A stretch of DNA of 44,236 nt from Legionella erythra (GTDB lineage: Bacteria; Pseudomonadota; Gammaproteobacteria; Legionellales; Legionellaceae). The notes under the pieces were generated by a model. It had not been told where the DNA came from and did no database searches. It worked only from the letters and a program-made list of their open reading frames with translations. Within the stretch, counting starts at the first letter, position 1, and every line of letters begins with the position of its first letter. Below are positions 1 to 8,933 of this stretch, one piece after another. The stretch is taken from contig NZ_LNYA01000023.1 in assembly GCF_001467615.1 (NCBI RefSeq), forward strand, positions 367,572 to 411,807. Reading direction: 5' to 3'. The translations under genes were made by a program, and so were the position numbers.

Positions 1-87
1 TAGCAAACAGCGCGGAACCTTGGCCATTTAATAACGTGCCTTGGATATGGCCTAAATAGAATCAAGCATCGCCAAGGGGTTCCCCTG

Positions 88-118
88 CGACGTGCCGCGA
101 CTTGTTCGCGGCATCCAG
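88..118 (-). repeat. REP-like palindromic unit A
   Basis: A perfect 8-bp stem (TGCCGCGA at 93-100, TCGCGGCA at 106-113) closes a 5-base loop. Read on the minus strand the unit is CTGGA, stem, loop ACAAG, stem, CGTCG. The same flanks and loop occur in unit B at 160-190 in the opposite orientation. The layout resembles a bacterial interspersed mosaic element behind the 3' end of purA. Confidence 0.7.
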
Positions 119-159
119 ACGAGCCTTTTCAGTAACTCATTCCTTCATCGAGCACCTGA

Positions 160-190
160 CTGGATTGCGCGCACAAGGCGCGCAACGTCG
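160..190 (+). repeat. REP-like palindromic unit B, inverted relative to unit A
   Basis: The unit reads CTGGA (160-164), TTGCGCGC (165-172), loop ACAAG (173-177), GCGCGCAA (178-185), CGTCG (186-190). Flanks, loop and 31-base length equal those of unit A, but three stem base pairs differ and each change is matched on the opposite arm. This covariation indicates that the paired structure is what is conserved. Confidence 0.7.
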
Positions 191-235
191 GGTTATTCTA
201 AATTTAGCGAACAACGCGGAACGCAGGTATTTTGA

Positions 236-262
236 TTAACACAGTGCATTTAACTGCGTTAA
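236..262 (-). terminator. Hairpin directly behind purA
   Basis: A 10-pair stem with one G-U pair (TTAACACAGT at 236-245 with ACTGCGTTAA at 253-262, loop of 7) begins three bases after the purA stop codon. No clear U-run follows on the minus strand, so it may be a weak terminator or an mRNA 3'-end stabiliser. Confidence 0.35.
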
Positions 263-265
263 CGA

Positions 266-1576
<1,311 letters not shown>

Positions 1577-1837
1577 TTACTCTGCAAATTGATGAACAAC
1601 AGTGAGAAGCGTGACTCCCACCAACATGCTGATAAACCCGGCAATACGCAACACGACATGATCTTTCTCGACAATTTTGCATATAAACCGTTTCCACCGC
1701 TCAGGCGAGCTAAATGGCATGATACCTTCCAGTACAAACATCAAGGCTAATGCGGAGAGAAAACTGACGATCACAACCACCGACTCCAATAAAAAAGGGT
1801 TAAGCATGCTTAACCCGATTTCAGCAAAATTTAACAT
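1577..1837 (-). CDS. DUF2065 (YjeT-like) small inner-membrane protein
   Basis: This 86-residue protein has two predicted membrane helices (about residues 14-38 and 63-82), separated by a short loop with the ERWKRF-type sequence seen in the DUF2065/YjeT family. Members of this family usually sit between hflC and purA, exactly as here. Its molecular role is not established. The position directly behind hflC suggests, by context only, a link to the HflKC membrane complex. The start at 1837 leaves a five-base gap to the hflC stop, so translational coupling is likely. Confidence 0.85.
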   Translation of the reverse strand: MLNFAEIGLSMLNPFLLESVVVIVSFLSALALMFVLEGIMPFSSPERWKRFICKIVEKDHVVLRIAGFISMLVGVTLLTVVHQFAE

Positions 1838-1842
1838 TATAA

Positions 1843-2757
1843 TCAGTTTTTCTTAATTTCTCCATTACCTTTTGACATGGGATGCTTAAAGTAAGTGAAA
1901 AAGGCACTGCTTTGATCGAGAACCAGCAGATCGCGCCGGTTGTTAAAACTGCTTTCATAGGCTTTTAAACTGCGGTAGAAAGCAAAAAAGTCACTGTTTT
2001 GCTGGAAGGCTTTGGCATAAATAGCCGAAGCCTGTGCCTGACCGCGGGCTCTGATTTCCTGGCCTTCGCTTTGGGCCTTGGCCAGCAATACCGTCACCTG
2101 GGCGTCAGCCGCTGCTTTAATGGCTTCCGCTGCCGCATTACCATCCGCACGATGACGATTGGCAATTTTCTGCATGTCAGCGCGCATGGATTGGTACACC
2201 GAATTGCTGGTAGTAGGCGGCAATTCAATGCCCTTAATGCGTACGTCAACCACCGTGACGCCTAACTGGGACGCCTGCTGCTGGGCTTTGGAGCGTAACA
2301 CGTCCATGACATCATCCCGGCTGCCTGAGACGACATCAGCAATGAAACGCTTGCCGAATTCGGCGCGGATAAAGGTATTGAGCTGTTGCTCAAGCAAGGT
2401 CTCCGCCTTGAATTCATTGCCGCCCGTGGATTTGTAATAGCGCGCCAGATTATCAATACGCCATTTGACGAAGTAATCAACAATCACGTCTTTCTTTTCT
2501 TTCGTTACGATCCGGGACGATTTGATGTCGAGCGTCTGCAACCGCGTATCAAAAATTCGCACACTTTCAATAAAGGGGGTTTTCACATGCAGGCCGGGTC
2601 CCAATACTTTAACCTGACCTGTCTTGCCCTCTTCAACCAGGCGCCCCAGGCGCAGAAGCAGGCCGTTTTCACCCTGGGTAATGGTAAATACACTGGCTAA
2701 AAAGACAATCAGAATAAAAAAGCCTAGAATCCCCAATGTCGTTTTCATTGCATTCAT
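1843..2757 (-). CDS. hflC: HflC, SPFH/prohibitin-domain regulator of the FtsH protease
   Basis: HflC forms a large periplasm-facing complex with HflK that binds and modulates the membrane protease FtsH. The 304-residue product has one N-terminal membrane helix (about residues 6-25), the SPFH domain starting with the ENGLLLRLGR segment, and an alanine/glutamine-rich coiled-coil region around residues 200-245. The start codon overlaps the hflK stop by one base (TAATG), which implies coupled translation of the two partners. A second in-frame ATG lies three codons inside and is an alternative start. Confidence 0.96.
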   Translation of the reverse strand: MNAMKTTLGILGFFILIVFLASVFTITQGENGLLLRLGRLVEEGKTGQVKVLGPGLHVKTPFIESVRIFDTRLQTLDIKSSRIVTKEKKDVIVDYFVKWRIDNLARYYKSTGGNEFKAETLLEQQLNTFIRAEFGKRFIADVVSGSRDDVMDVLRSKAQQQASQLGVTVVDVRIKGIELPPTTSNSVYQSMRADMQKIANRHRADGNAAAEAIKAAADAQVTVLLAKAQSEGQEIRARGQAQASAIYAKAFQQNSDFFAFYRSLKAYESSFNNRRDLLVLDQSSAFFTYFKHPMSKGNGEIKKN

Positions 2758-3899
2758 TATTCTTTTCTCCCCTGGCGATAAAGCTGGCGTTTGGTTTGAC
2801 GGCCGGCAACCAGGCTGTCTTCTTCATTATCACCTGTCTGGTTGGTCATGGACTTGCCTTTCACCGGAATGGGCTGCGGAGTCACACCAGAAGCCAGTTT
2901 ATCCAAAGGCAAATACAGCAGATTGCCTGCTTTGCTATCCACAATGACTTTGGTGCTTCGGCTCAAAACGCGCTGCATGGTTTCAAGGTACATGCGTTCT
3001 GACGTGACGATGGGCGACTGGGTATATTGCGGCAACAGGGCTAAAAATTCAGCAACCTCCCCTTTAGCCCGCAACACAGCCTGCTCGGCATCCGCCTTCG
3101 CTTCCGCCAGGATGCGTTTGGCATTCCCTTCTGCGATAGGGACGACGCGCGCCTGGTAGGCCAGGGCTTGTCCCTGGAAGCGTTTCTCATCTTCCCGGGC
3201 TTTAATGGCATCATCAAACGCATCTTGCACGCTTTCCGGCGCACGGGCAGGCTGAGGCGACACATTCACAATCACAATGCCCGTGTTGTATTTTTTCAGG
3301 GTTTTAACCAGAACATCCTGAACATCAGTACCCCAGGCTTCACGCCCTTCTGTAATAATCTGATTCAGGGTGGTCTTGCCGACGACCTGACGCAAGGCAC
3401 TTGAGGTGGTTTGTTGCAGGCTTTCCTGGGGATCGGCCACATTAAACAGATAATCCTCAAGATCGCCAATGCGATATTGCACCACCAGGGAAACAGAGAC
3501 TAAGTTTTCATCTTTAGTCAGCATCTGGGCGGAATAGGAATAATGAGAAATCCGTTCCACGTTCTGAACAATTTTTGTGGAAATAATGCGGGGTATCCAA
3601 TGCGGTCCCGGCCCAACTGTCTCAACGTATTTGCCGAAGCGAAGGATGACGGCCTGCTCTGCGGGATCAACAATAAAAATACCTGACAAAGCCCAGAGAA
3701 TAAACAGAATAAGCACGACCATACCGGCCAGAAGGCCGCCATTGCCCTGCTTGGGCGCAGCACCACCATCCTGCCCGGAGCCGCCAAACAATGCCTTTTT
3801 AAGGCGTTCCTGAAAACGCTTCAATGCTTCATCCAGGTCAGGGGGCTGGTCTTTTCCACCCCATGGATCCTTGCCTTTTTCCGGCTCATTCCACCCCAT
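2757..3899 (-). CDS. hflK: HflK, SPFH/prohibitin-domain partner of HflC
   Basis: HflK pairs with HflC around FtsH in the inner membrane. The 380-residue protein starts with a Gly/Pro/charged cytoplasmic segment beginning MGWNEPEKGKDPWG, a pattern typical of HflK. One membrane helix follows (about 55-76), then the SPFH domain and an alanine/glutamate-rich coiled coil (about 230-290). It heads the minus-strand cluster. hfq and hflX, which precede hflK in many relatives, are not next to it here; the ankyrin gene lies upstream instead. A good Shine-Dalgarno (GGAGAG) precedes the ATG at 3899. Confidence 0.96.
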   Translation of the reverse strand: MGWNEPEKGKDPWGGKDQPPDLDEALKRFQERLKKALFGGSGQDGGAAPKQGNGGLLAGMVVLILFILWALSGIFIVDPAEQAVILRFGKYVETVGPGPHWIPRIISTKIVQNVERISHYSYSAQMLTKDENLVSVSLVVQYRIGDLEDYLFNVADPQESLQQTTSSALRQVVGKTTLNQIITEGREAWGTDVQDVLVKTLKKYNTGIVIVNVSPQPARAPESVQDAFDDAIKAREDEKRFQGQALAYQARVVPIAEGNAKRILAEAKADAEQAVLRAKGEVAEFLALLPQYTQSPIVTSERMYLETMQRVLSRSTKVIVDSKAGNLLYLPLDKLASGVTPQPIPVKGKSMTNQTGDNEEDSLVAGRQTKRQLYRQGRKE

Positions 3900-4049
3900 T
3901 GGTTACTCTCCGCCTTGTATAAAAATAGAATTTTAGGGTTTATAGACTATGAAGGCAAGCAATGAAATGGGAATGGACGATTAAGTTCGATGAACCCGGT
4001 GACCATCGCTGCTTTTCAAAGAAAAATCAAATTTGGATTACAAAGAATA

Positions 4050-4083
4050 TGCCCCAGTCCAAACGTCAACAGGATCTGGGGCA
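4050..4083 (-). terminator. Hairpin behind the ankyrin gene
   Basis: An 8-bp stem TGCCCCAG/CTGGGGCA, extended by three more pairs past a single-base bulge, starts nine bases after the ankyrin stop codon. The U-run on the minus strand is poor (ATATTCTTTG), so it is a probable but not classical terminator. Confidence 0.5.
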
Positions 4084-4091
4084 CAGCCGCT

Positions 4092-5450
4092 TTAACTCAC
4101 CAACTCAAGATTCACATGAACACTATGGCTTGTGTTTTCCATCTGTTTAATCACCAGGGCGGTCCGGCTGTTGGGATTGGCATAAGCATAATCATGCAAC
4201 TGCTGCCAGCACGTCACTTCCCCCTCAGAAATTTTAGTCAGCATGCCGCTCCAGCGATTAAAGAACCTGGCGTCTTTAATGTTCTTCAGGTAGAGTTTGA
4301 CGAATTCAGCAAATTTTTTCTCGTCTTCTTTCAACTGAACCGGTGCGTCAGCAGGAATATTCTCAGCCAGGCTTTCAATCTGCCCTGCCAATTCATCATA
4401 GCCGCCAGCCAAGTTTTTAAATGAGCGCGACAGAGAATGCGTATCATAAATCACGCGATGCAGGGCATGATTTTTATTATGAATGGTTCGCAAAATAGCG
4501 GGCTTTAACTCGGGATTTTTTCCAGCATAACTTAAGATTTCATTCAACAATTCCTGACGATGAGTCTGCAACAGTTGGCAATCCTTTTCCTTTCGCGGCA
4601 TGTCTGCCCCTCGGCATAATAACATGGCAATGCCGCGAATCGCTTCATGCGTTTTTGTATTTTTCGCCAGGGAATCGCATAATAAATCGATAGGCCGGGA
4701 ACCCAAGGTATCGTTATAATTCAATTGCTCGGGTTTGTGGGCAAACTCAAGAAGCGCTTCCAACGCACTCACATGGATTTCGCGGGCGGCAATGGAGAGT
4801 GCCGGTCTTTTGCGACTGCCAAAGGGGTTATCCACGTTTGCGCCCGCCTGAAGCAAGGCTTTGACGCCTTCGCCAAAATCCCGAAAAGCGGCCAGATGCA
4901 GCGGCTGCATCTGGCGGTCTATTTTTTCCTCAAGCCGAATATTATCGGCCTGGTCTATCAGGGGCCTGTATCGCAGAATACGTTGCAGGCACTCGATATT
5001 GCCGGTTTCAACCGCCCTTGACAGAATGGTCCGCCCGTCACAGTCTCTGCCATTGATAAAATGAGAATGGGTCTGCACATCCGCGTTGTCGTCAACTATC
5101 AGCTCGACTTCTTTTTCTTTCTGCGCTTGCTTGGGTTTATTTTGCAGTTTGTCTTGTGCTTCAAGCAGGCATGGCAGCAAATCCAGTTTTTTATCTTTGA
5201 GAACCAGATGGACCGGTTGATTTAGGGTCGTATTCGCCCCTTTTTCCAGGAGGTATTGCACGTGACCGGTTAAGTTGTTGGTGTCGGGATCATGCTTCTC
5301 AATGACATAGGTCAGGAAATCAACCATTTTCCCCTGATTCCAGAATGTCTTCCTTAAAAGCGCTTCATCGTCCTGCAGCTGCTTTTCGATGTATTGAGTG
5401 AACGCTTCAAAACCCTGCAAAAGCGCATGGTCTAAATCTTTAAAATCCAT
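4092..5450 (-). CDS. Ankyrin-repeat protein, probable Dot/Icm effector
   Basis: The 452-residue soluble protein holds several ankyrin units. The clearest is about residues 180-208 (PLHLAAFRDF, then VKALLQAGANVD). Others are near 137-166, 213-240 and 249-284, and a divergent one is near 60-98. There is no signal peptide or membrane helix. Ankyrin proteins of this type in Legionella are commonly injected into the host by the Dot/Icm system and bind host proteins. The C-terminal third has no domain I recognise. From memory, L. pneumophila has an ankyrin effector (AnkC/LegA12) near rpoN, so this could be its ortholog by position; that is inference. AAGGA precedes the start. Confidence 0.85.
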   Translation of the reverse strand: MDFKDLDHALLQGFEAFTQYIEKQLQDDEALLRKTFWNQGKMVDFLTYVIEKHDPDTNNLTGHVQYLLEKGANTTLNQPVHLVLKDKKLDLLPCLLEAQDKLQNKPKQAQKEKEVELIVDDNADVQTHSHFINGRDCDGRTILSRAVETGNIECLQRILRYRPLIDQADNIRLEEKIDRQMQPLHLAAFRDFGEGVKALLQAGANVDNPFGSRKRPALSIAAREIHVSALEALLEFAHKPEQLNYNDTLGSRPIDLLCDSLAKNTKTHEAIRGIAMLLCRGADMPRKEKDCQLLQTHRQELLNEILSYAGKNPELKPAILRTIHNKNHALHRVIYDTHSLSRSFKNLAGGYDELAGQIESLAENIPADAPVQLKEDEKKFAEFVKLYLKNIKDARFFNRWSGMLTKISEGEVTCWQQLHDYAYANPNSRTALVIKQMENTSHSVHVNLELVS

Positions 5451-5569
5451 ACTACATCCTTATAAAAGCCTAAAGGAATCGTACCGTCCACTTGGGAAAG
5501 ATTAAATCCCTTTAGAATTTTCTGATAATTTGCTGTGACTTCACCTTGATACGCCAAAGCAACTCCGCG

Positions 5570-5592
5570 GGCAGAAAGTATAACTTCCTGCC
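5570..5592 (-). terminator. Hairpin behind the M42 peptidase gene
   Basis: An imperfect stem, GGCAG-A-AAGT paired with ACTT-C-CTGCC around a three-base loop, lies seven bases beyond the peptidase stop codon. There is no U-run, so the role as terminator is tentative. Confidence 0.35.
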
Positions 5593-5598
5593 ATAGTG

Positions 5599-6747
5599 TT
5601 AACCATTTTTAATTTGTTTGGCAATATCCTGATTGAAATTTTCAACCAGCAAGGTTAAAAGGCGCACAGCCTGATTGTAATCGCGTTTATCAAAAACGCC
5701 GGCATGCTGGTGAGCATAACGGACCGGGATGCCAATATTGATAGCCGGCACCCCTTTTCCAGACATCTGTAGTTTTGAACCGTCCTCACCGTAACCCATC
5801 TCCACTTCCAATTGCACCGGAATATGGTTTTTCGCGGCAATATCCCGAACCCAGTTGACCAGCGCCTGATTGGGAATCATCGAACGGTCATAGACAAATA
5901 TGGAAGGCCCTTTACCGAGGAAAATGGTGTTTTTTCTCTCGGCGATTAAGGAGGGATAATCATCAGCTATACCGACCTCCACATTAATCACCACATCCGG
6001 TTTTGTCGCCTGATAAACTGTGGAAGCCCCCCGCATACCCACCTCTTCCTGAACAGTCGCAGCGGCAAACAATTGATAGGCCGGCTTGTTATTTTTAACG
6101 CTTTGAAGCACTTCACTGATGGCCGCAAGCCCGATGCGGTCATCCAAAGCCTTGGCCAGGAAGCGGGTATCGCTCAACGCGGTAAATTCACTGACGGGCG
6201 TGACCGACAAACCGGGACGGATACCAAAGCGTTTGACGGCATCGTCCTTATTTTCAGCTCCGACGTCCAGGAACAGGAAAGAGATATCGGGGGAACCCAG
6301 CATTTTTTTATCACCCAAAAGATGCGGGGAATCCATACCGGAATACCCGGTAATGGGGTGCTTGTCGCCTGCAATATGCCATCGCTGCGCATAAATGACA
6401 GCGGTCGCAATACCACCTACCGGCACGACTTTAACAAAACCATCGTCGGTAATGGATTCCACCATGAATCCGGTTTCGTCCATGTGCGCCATTAATAAAA
6501 GCCTGGGTGTGGATGGACTGGCTGTATGGCCGATAAGATTGCCCATGCCATCGACCTCAAGCTGGGGCAAGGCCGCGCTCCATTGGGCCTTAATCAGTTC
6601 CCGGATTGGCTTTTCATAACCCGATACCGCGGGGGTGTTGGTTAATTTTGCCAGCAAAGGCAACGGGGTTACGGCATGAAGACTATGCAGATTTAAAACC
6701 AGCAACACGCCAAAAAGCCTGGATTTTAACAGTCCCTTGTTCATCAT
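5599..6747 (-). CDS. M42-family metallopeptidase with a signal peptide
   Basis: M42 enzymes are two-metal aminopeptidases. Motifs in order are MAHMDE (metal-binding His and Asp), LDDR, QEEVGMRGA (catalytic Glu pair), INVEVG, and RYAHQHAG near the end. The start chosen at 6747 follows AAGGAG and gives 382 residues whose N-terminus is basic, then hydrophobic, ending LHSLHA, which looks like a cleavable signal peptide. Most M42 enzymes are cytosolic, so export is unusual. The start lies eight bases after the trmB stop, so the two genes are probably cotranscribed. Specificity (glutamyl, deblocking or endoglucanase-like) cannot be read from the sequence. Confidence 0.88.
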   Translation of the reverse strand: MMNKGLLKSRLFGVLLVLNLHSLHAVTPLPLLAKLTNTPAVSGYEKPIRELIKAQWSAALPQLEVDGMGNLIGHTASPSTPRLLLMAHMDETGFMVESITDDGFVKVVPVGGIATAVIYAQRWHIAGDKHPITGYSGMDSPHLLGDKKMLGSPDISFLFLDVGAENKDDAVKRFGIRPGLSVTPVSEFTALSDTRFLAKALDDRIGLAAISEVLQSVKNNKPAYQLFAAATVQEEVGMRGASTVYQATKPDVVINVEVGIADDYPSLIAERKNTIFLGKGPSIFVYDRSMIPNQALVNWVRDIAAKNHIPVQLEVEMGYGEDGSKLQMSGKGVPAINIGIPVRYAHQHAGVFDKRDYNQAVRLLTLLVENFNQDIAKQIKNG

Positions 6748-6755
6748 TACTCTCC

Positions 6756-7427
6756 TTATTTTTTTGTATAAATCAAGTCCCACACGCCATGGCCAAGGCG
6801 CTGCCCTCGCTGCTCAAATTTGGTCAAAGGGCGCGTCTCGGGCCGCGGCGAAAAGCCTCCGCCTGCCTGCTGATTAATCAGTGCCGGCTCCTTATCAAGC
6901 ACGGCCAGCATGTGGTCAGCATAATCCTGCCAGTCGGTGGCGCAATGCAAAAAACCGCCTTTTTGCAGCTTGGCGGCTAAGAGGCTTACGAAATCCGGCT
7001 GAATCAGGCGACGCTTGTGATGCCTTTTCTTAGGCCATGGATCCGGAAAAAAAACCTGAATGCCCGCTAAGGAAGCATCGGCAATCCGGGTTTTAATGAC
7101 TTCGACCGCGTCCATTGCCACCAGGCGGACGTTGGTCAGCCCCTGCTCATGCAAGTCAGCCGCAAGACTGCCAAGGCCCGCCCGATGCACTTCAATCCCG
7201 ACAAAATTAATGTCAGGATGGCGAAGCGCCATGGCCAGCAGAGAGGCCCCCATGCCAAAGCCGATTTCAACCACCGTATCCGCCTCGCGGTTAAAGAGGG
7301 TCCGCCAATCCCACAGGCTGCCATCAAGGGGTAACTCATAGGCGGGCAGCCACTGGTCCAGCCCCTGTTGCTGACGATTACTGGTGCGTCCTGCACGAAG
7401 TACAAAACTTTTGATGGTTCGTTTCAT
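6756..7427 (-). CDS. trmB: tRNA (guanine-N7-)-methyltransferase
   Basis: TrmB puts a methyl group from S-adenosylmethionine on N7 of G46 in the tRNA variable loop. The 223-residue product has the SAM-binding EIGFGMGASLL segment, the family signature DPWPKKRHHKRR and the C-terminal TKFEQRGQRLGH motif that helps form the tRNA site. Length is normal for the family. The gene is followed closely by the M42 peptidase, whose Shine-Dalgarno overlaps the trmB stop region. It diverges from rpmB across 235 bases. Confidence 0.97.
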   Translation of the reverse strand: MKRTIKSFVLRAGRTSNRQQQGLDQWLPAYELPLDGSLWDWRTLFNREADTVVEIGFGMGASLLAMALRHPDINFVGIEVHRAGLGSLAADLHEQGLTNVRLVAMDAVEVIKTRIADASLAGIQVFFPDPWPKKRHHKRRLIQPDFVSLLAAKLQKGGFLHCATDWQDYADHMLAVLDKEPALINQQAGGGFSPRPETRPLTKFEQRGQRLGHGVWDLIYTKK

Positions 7428-7534
7428 TTAAATAGCCGCATCAATCACAATGCCGGCGATTATACCCATAACTTGCCAATTTGCGATCCATGATTAAAAT
7501 GTCTGCTTAATTTTGACTGAAATTAATAGAAATC

Positions 7535-7563
7535 TTGCAAGAAGCTTCATTTTTTGGTATAAA
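7535..7563 (+). promoter_or_regulatory. Sigma-70-type promoter of rpmB-rpmG
   Basis: A -35 box TTGCAA (7535-7540) and a -10 box TATAAA (7558-7563) are separated by exactly 17 bases. This places the transcript start about 90 bases before rpmB. Confidence 0.65.
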
Positions 7564-7662
7564 ACCGCTCTTGTATTTCGCACCCGGTAATTTTAAATGA
7601 ATGCCAGGAATTAATGGCTTACCCTGTTAATTCTACTGCACCGAAATTTTTGGAGTAACAAC

Positions 7663-7899
7663 ATGTCTAGAGTATGTCAGGTCACTGGCAAGCGACCGAC
7701 CACGGGCAACAATGTGTCGCATGCTAACAACAAAACCAAAAGACGCTTTTTGCCCAACATCCAAGCGCACCGCTTCTGGGTTGAAGGTGAAAACCGCTTC
7801 GTCACCTTAAAGGTAAGCACCAAGGGTATCCGTATTATTGATAAACTGGGTATTCGTGCCGTTCTGGACAAATTACGCGCTCAAGGCGAAAAAGTGTAA
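7663..7899 (+). CDS. rpmB: 50S ribosomal protein L28
   Basis: The 78-residue protein begins [17 protein letters not shown] and continues with the [13 protein letters not shown] segment, the signature of bacterial L28. It has a single cysteine, so it is the zinc-independent form. TTGGAG precedes the start. rpmG follows 12 bases later and a strong terminator ends the pair, the usual two-gene ribosomal operon of proteobacteria. Confidence 0.98.
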   Translation: MSRVCQVTGKRPTTGNNVSHANNKTKRRFLPNIQAHRFWVEGENRFVTLKVSTKGIRIIDKLGIRAVLDKLRAQGEKV

Positions 7900-7911
7900 G
7901 AGGATTAAATC

Positions 7912-8073
7912 ATGGCCGCTGTGACCATTAAAATTAAATTAAAATCGACTGAAAGCAGTCATTACTACACTACAACCAAGAATCCTCGTAACCATCCCGA
8001 GAAATTGGAATTAAGAAAATACGATCCCGTATTGCGTAAATACGTCCTCTATAAAGAAACCAAAGTTAAATAA
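7912..8073 (+). CDS. rpmG: 50S ribosomal protein L33
   Basis: A 53-residue reading frame starts [15 protein letters not shown] and ends YKETKVK, with the central [19 protein letters not shown] segment that identifies L33. It has no cysteine, so it is the zinc-free (C-minus) form. Shine-Dalgarno AGAGG lies eight bases before the ATG. It is easily missed because of its length, but its place after rpmB and before the terminator at 8080 confirms it. Confidence 0.97.
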   Translation: MAAVTIKIKLKSTESSHYYTTTKNPRNHPEKLELRKYDPVLRKYVLYKETKVK

Positions 8074-8079
8074 TGGATT

Positions 8080-8104
8080 AGGCCTCTGCGAGGCCTTTTT
8101 TTTT
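8080..8104 (+). terminator. Intrinsic terminator of rpmB-rpmG
   Basis: The stem GGCCTC/GAGGCC (8081-8086 and 8090-8095) with a TGC loop is followed by nine T residues. It begins seven bases after the rpmG stop and is a textbook Rho-independent terminator. Confidence 0.93.
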
Positions 8105-8143
8105 GCCGCTGTTAAATCCATGGAAAAGGAACAGGAGATAGCA

Positions 8144-8812
8144 ATGGAGGCATACCTTCACAGTGCACAGGCTTTAAAATCCACCCTTGAGTCAGAATAT
8201 AATCAATTATTGGCCAGTAATCATGTGTTAATCGACAATGACCGCATGAGAAGACTGCGTGCTATTCAAGCTGGCTGGATTTTTCTGGCCGCAGTAGACG
8301 AATTGCATCATGTTTATGAAGGCAGCGATGCACGGATTCATCTGACAGACATTCTGGCAACTGCCAAAACGGCGTTGCTGAACCCTTGTGAAAAGACCAT
8401 TTCTGAGTTATCCAGGCAGATGGAGAAATTGAAACAGTGCATGGACGGATCAAAAAAGACCTACACTTTTTTTGCTAAAATCGACATGGCAGCCGATGCA
8501 GTCTCAGCTGCCTTTTCGTTTATCGGGGTAGGCTATGGTATTGCCATCCTGCTGGGATTTGCGGGGTTGGCCTTAGGGCCCTTTGGCGCCTTGGCTCTGG
8601 GCGTGGCTGTCTTTTTTGTCAGCACACTTTTGGCTTCCTGCGCGTTGGAAGACATGGCGGTGAAGAGTCGGTTTTGCAGTGGTTCCCAATTACAGGAAAT
8701 GAACGCCTTTATTGATACTCTTCAAACCGAATTTACGCCGTCCCTGCAACAGTCAACTGCAGAAAGGATGGAATTTATTGATTATGCCATGCCACTTCCG
8801 CTTGTTAACTGA
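8144..8812 (+). CDS. Unknown protein with a two-helix membrane hairpin
   Basis: I do not recognise the family. The start at 8144 is chosen because AGGAG lies six bases upstream; an in-frame ATG at 8120 would add eight residues. The 222-residue product has an alpha-helical N-terminal half (about 1-112) rich in charged residues. Two adjacent hydrophobic helices follow (about 118-141 and 145-166), separated by a short GPFG turn, then a soluble tail. There is no signal peptide. This build of helical head plus membrane hairpin is frequent among Legionella proteins of unknown function, including some effectors, but nothing in the sequence proves secretion. It stands alone between rpmG and a convergent enzyme gene. 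Confidence 0.75.
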   Translation: MEAYLHSAQALKSTLESEYNQLLASNHVLIDNDRMRRLRAIQAGWIFLAAVDELHHVYEGSDARIHLTDILATAKTALLNPCEKTISELSRQMEKLKQCMDGSKKTYTFFAKIDMAADAVSAAFSFIGVGYGIAILLGFAGLALGPFGALALGVAVFFVSTLLASCALEDMAVKSRFCSGSQLQEMNAFIDTLQTEFTPSLQQSTAERMEFIDYAMPLPLVN

Positions 8813-8856
8813 AACACAGCCCTTGCGCACCTCCAATGATTACCCTCATGCTTGAC

Positions 8857-8881
8857 GACGTGCTGTGCCCGAAAGCACGTC
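8857..8881. terminator. Hairpin between two convergent genes
   Basis: A perfect 8-bp stem GACGTGCT/AGCACGTC with a nine-base loop sits between the convergent stops at 8812 and 8934. A T-run follows only after 15 more bases on the plus strand. It may act as a weak terminator for either gene. Confidence 0.4.
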
Positions 8882-8933
8882 ACATCCTCAAAAGCACTTT
8901 TTAATACATAAATTTGAATCACGGCTGTCCGCG

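Larger units (their letters stand above)
1..222. repeat. Direct repeat pair bracketing an intergenic repeat block
   Basis: An 18-base sequence at 1-18 (TAGCAAACAGCGCGGAAC) recurs at 205-222 (TAGCGAACAACGCGGAAC), with 16 of 18 bases identical and in the same orientation. Between the two copies lie two hairpin units described separately. No plausible gene covers the block. The arrangement suggests a cluster of dispersed intergenic repeats, but the left copy touches the window edge, so its full length is unknown. Confidence 0.55.

Noticed and set aside
3962-4150. Small plus-strand frame between hflK and the ankyrin gene
   Set aside because: No Shine-Dalgarno, and it overlaps the hairpin and the 3' end of the ankyrin gene; no recognisable sequence.
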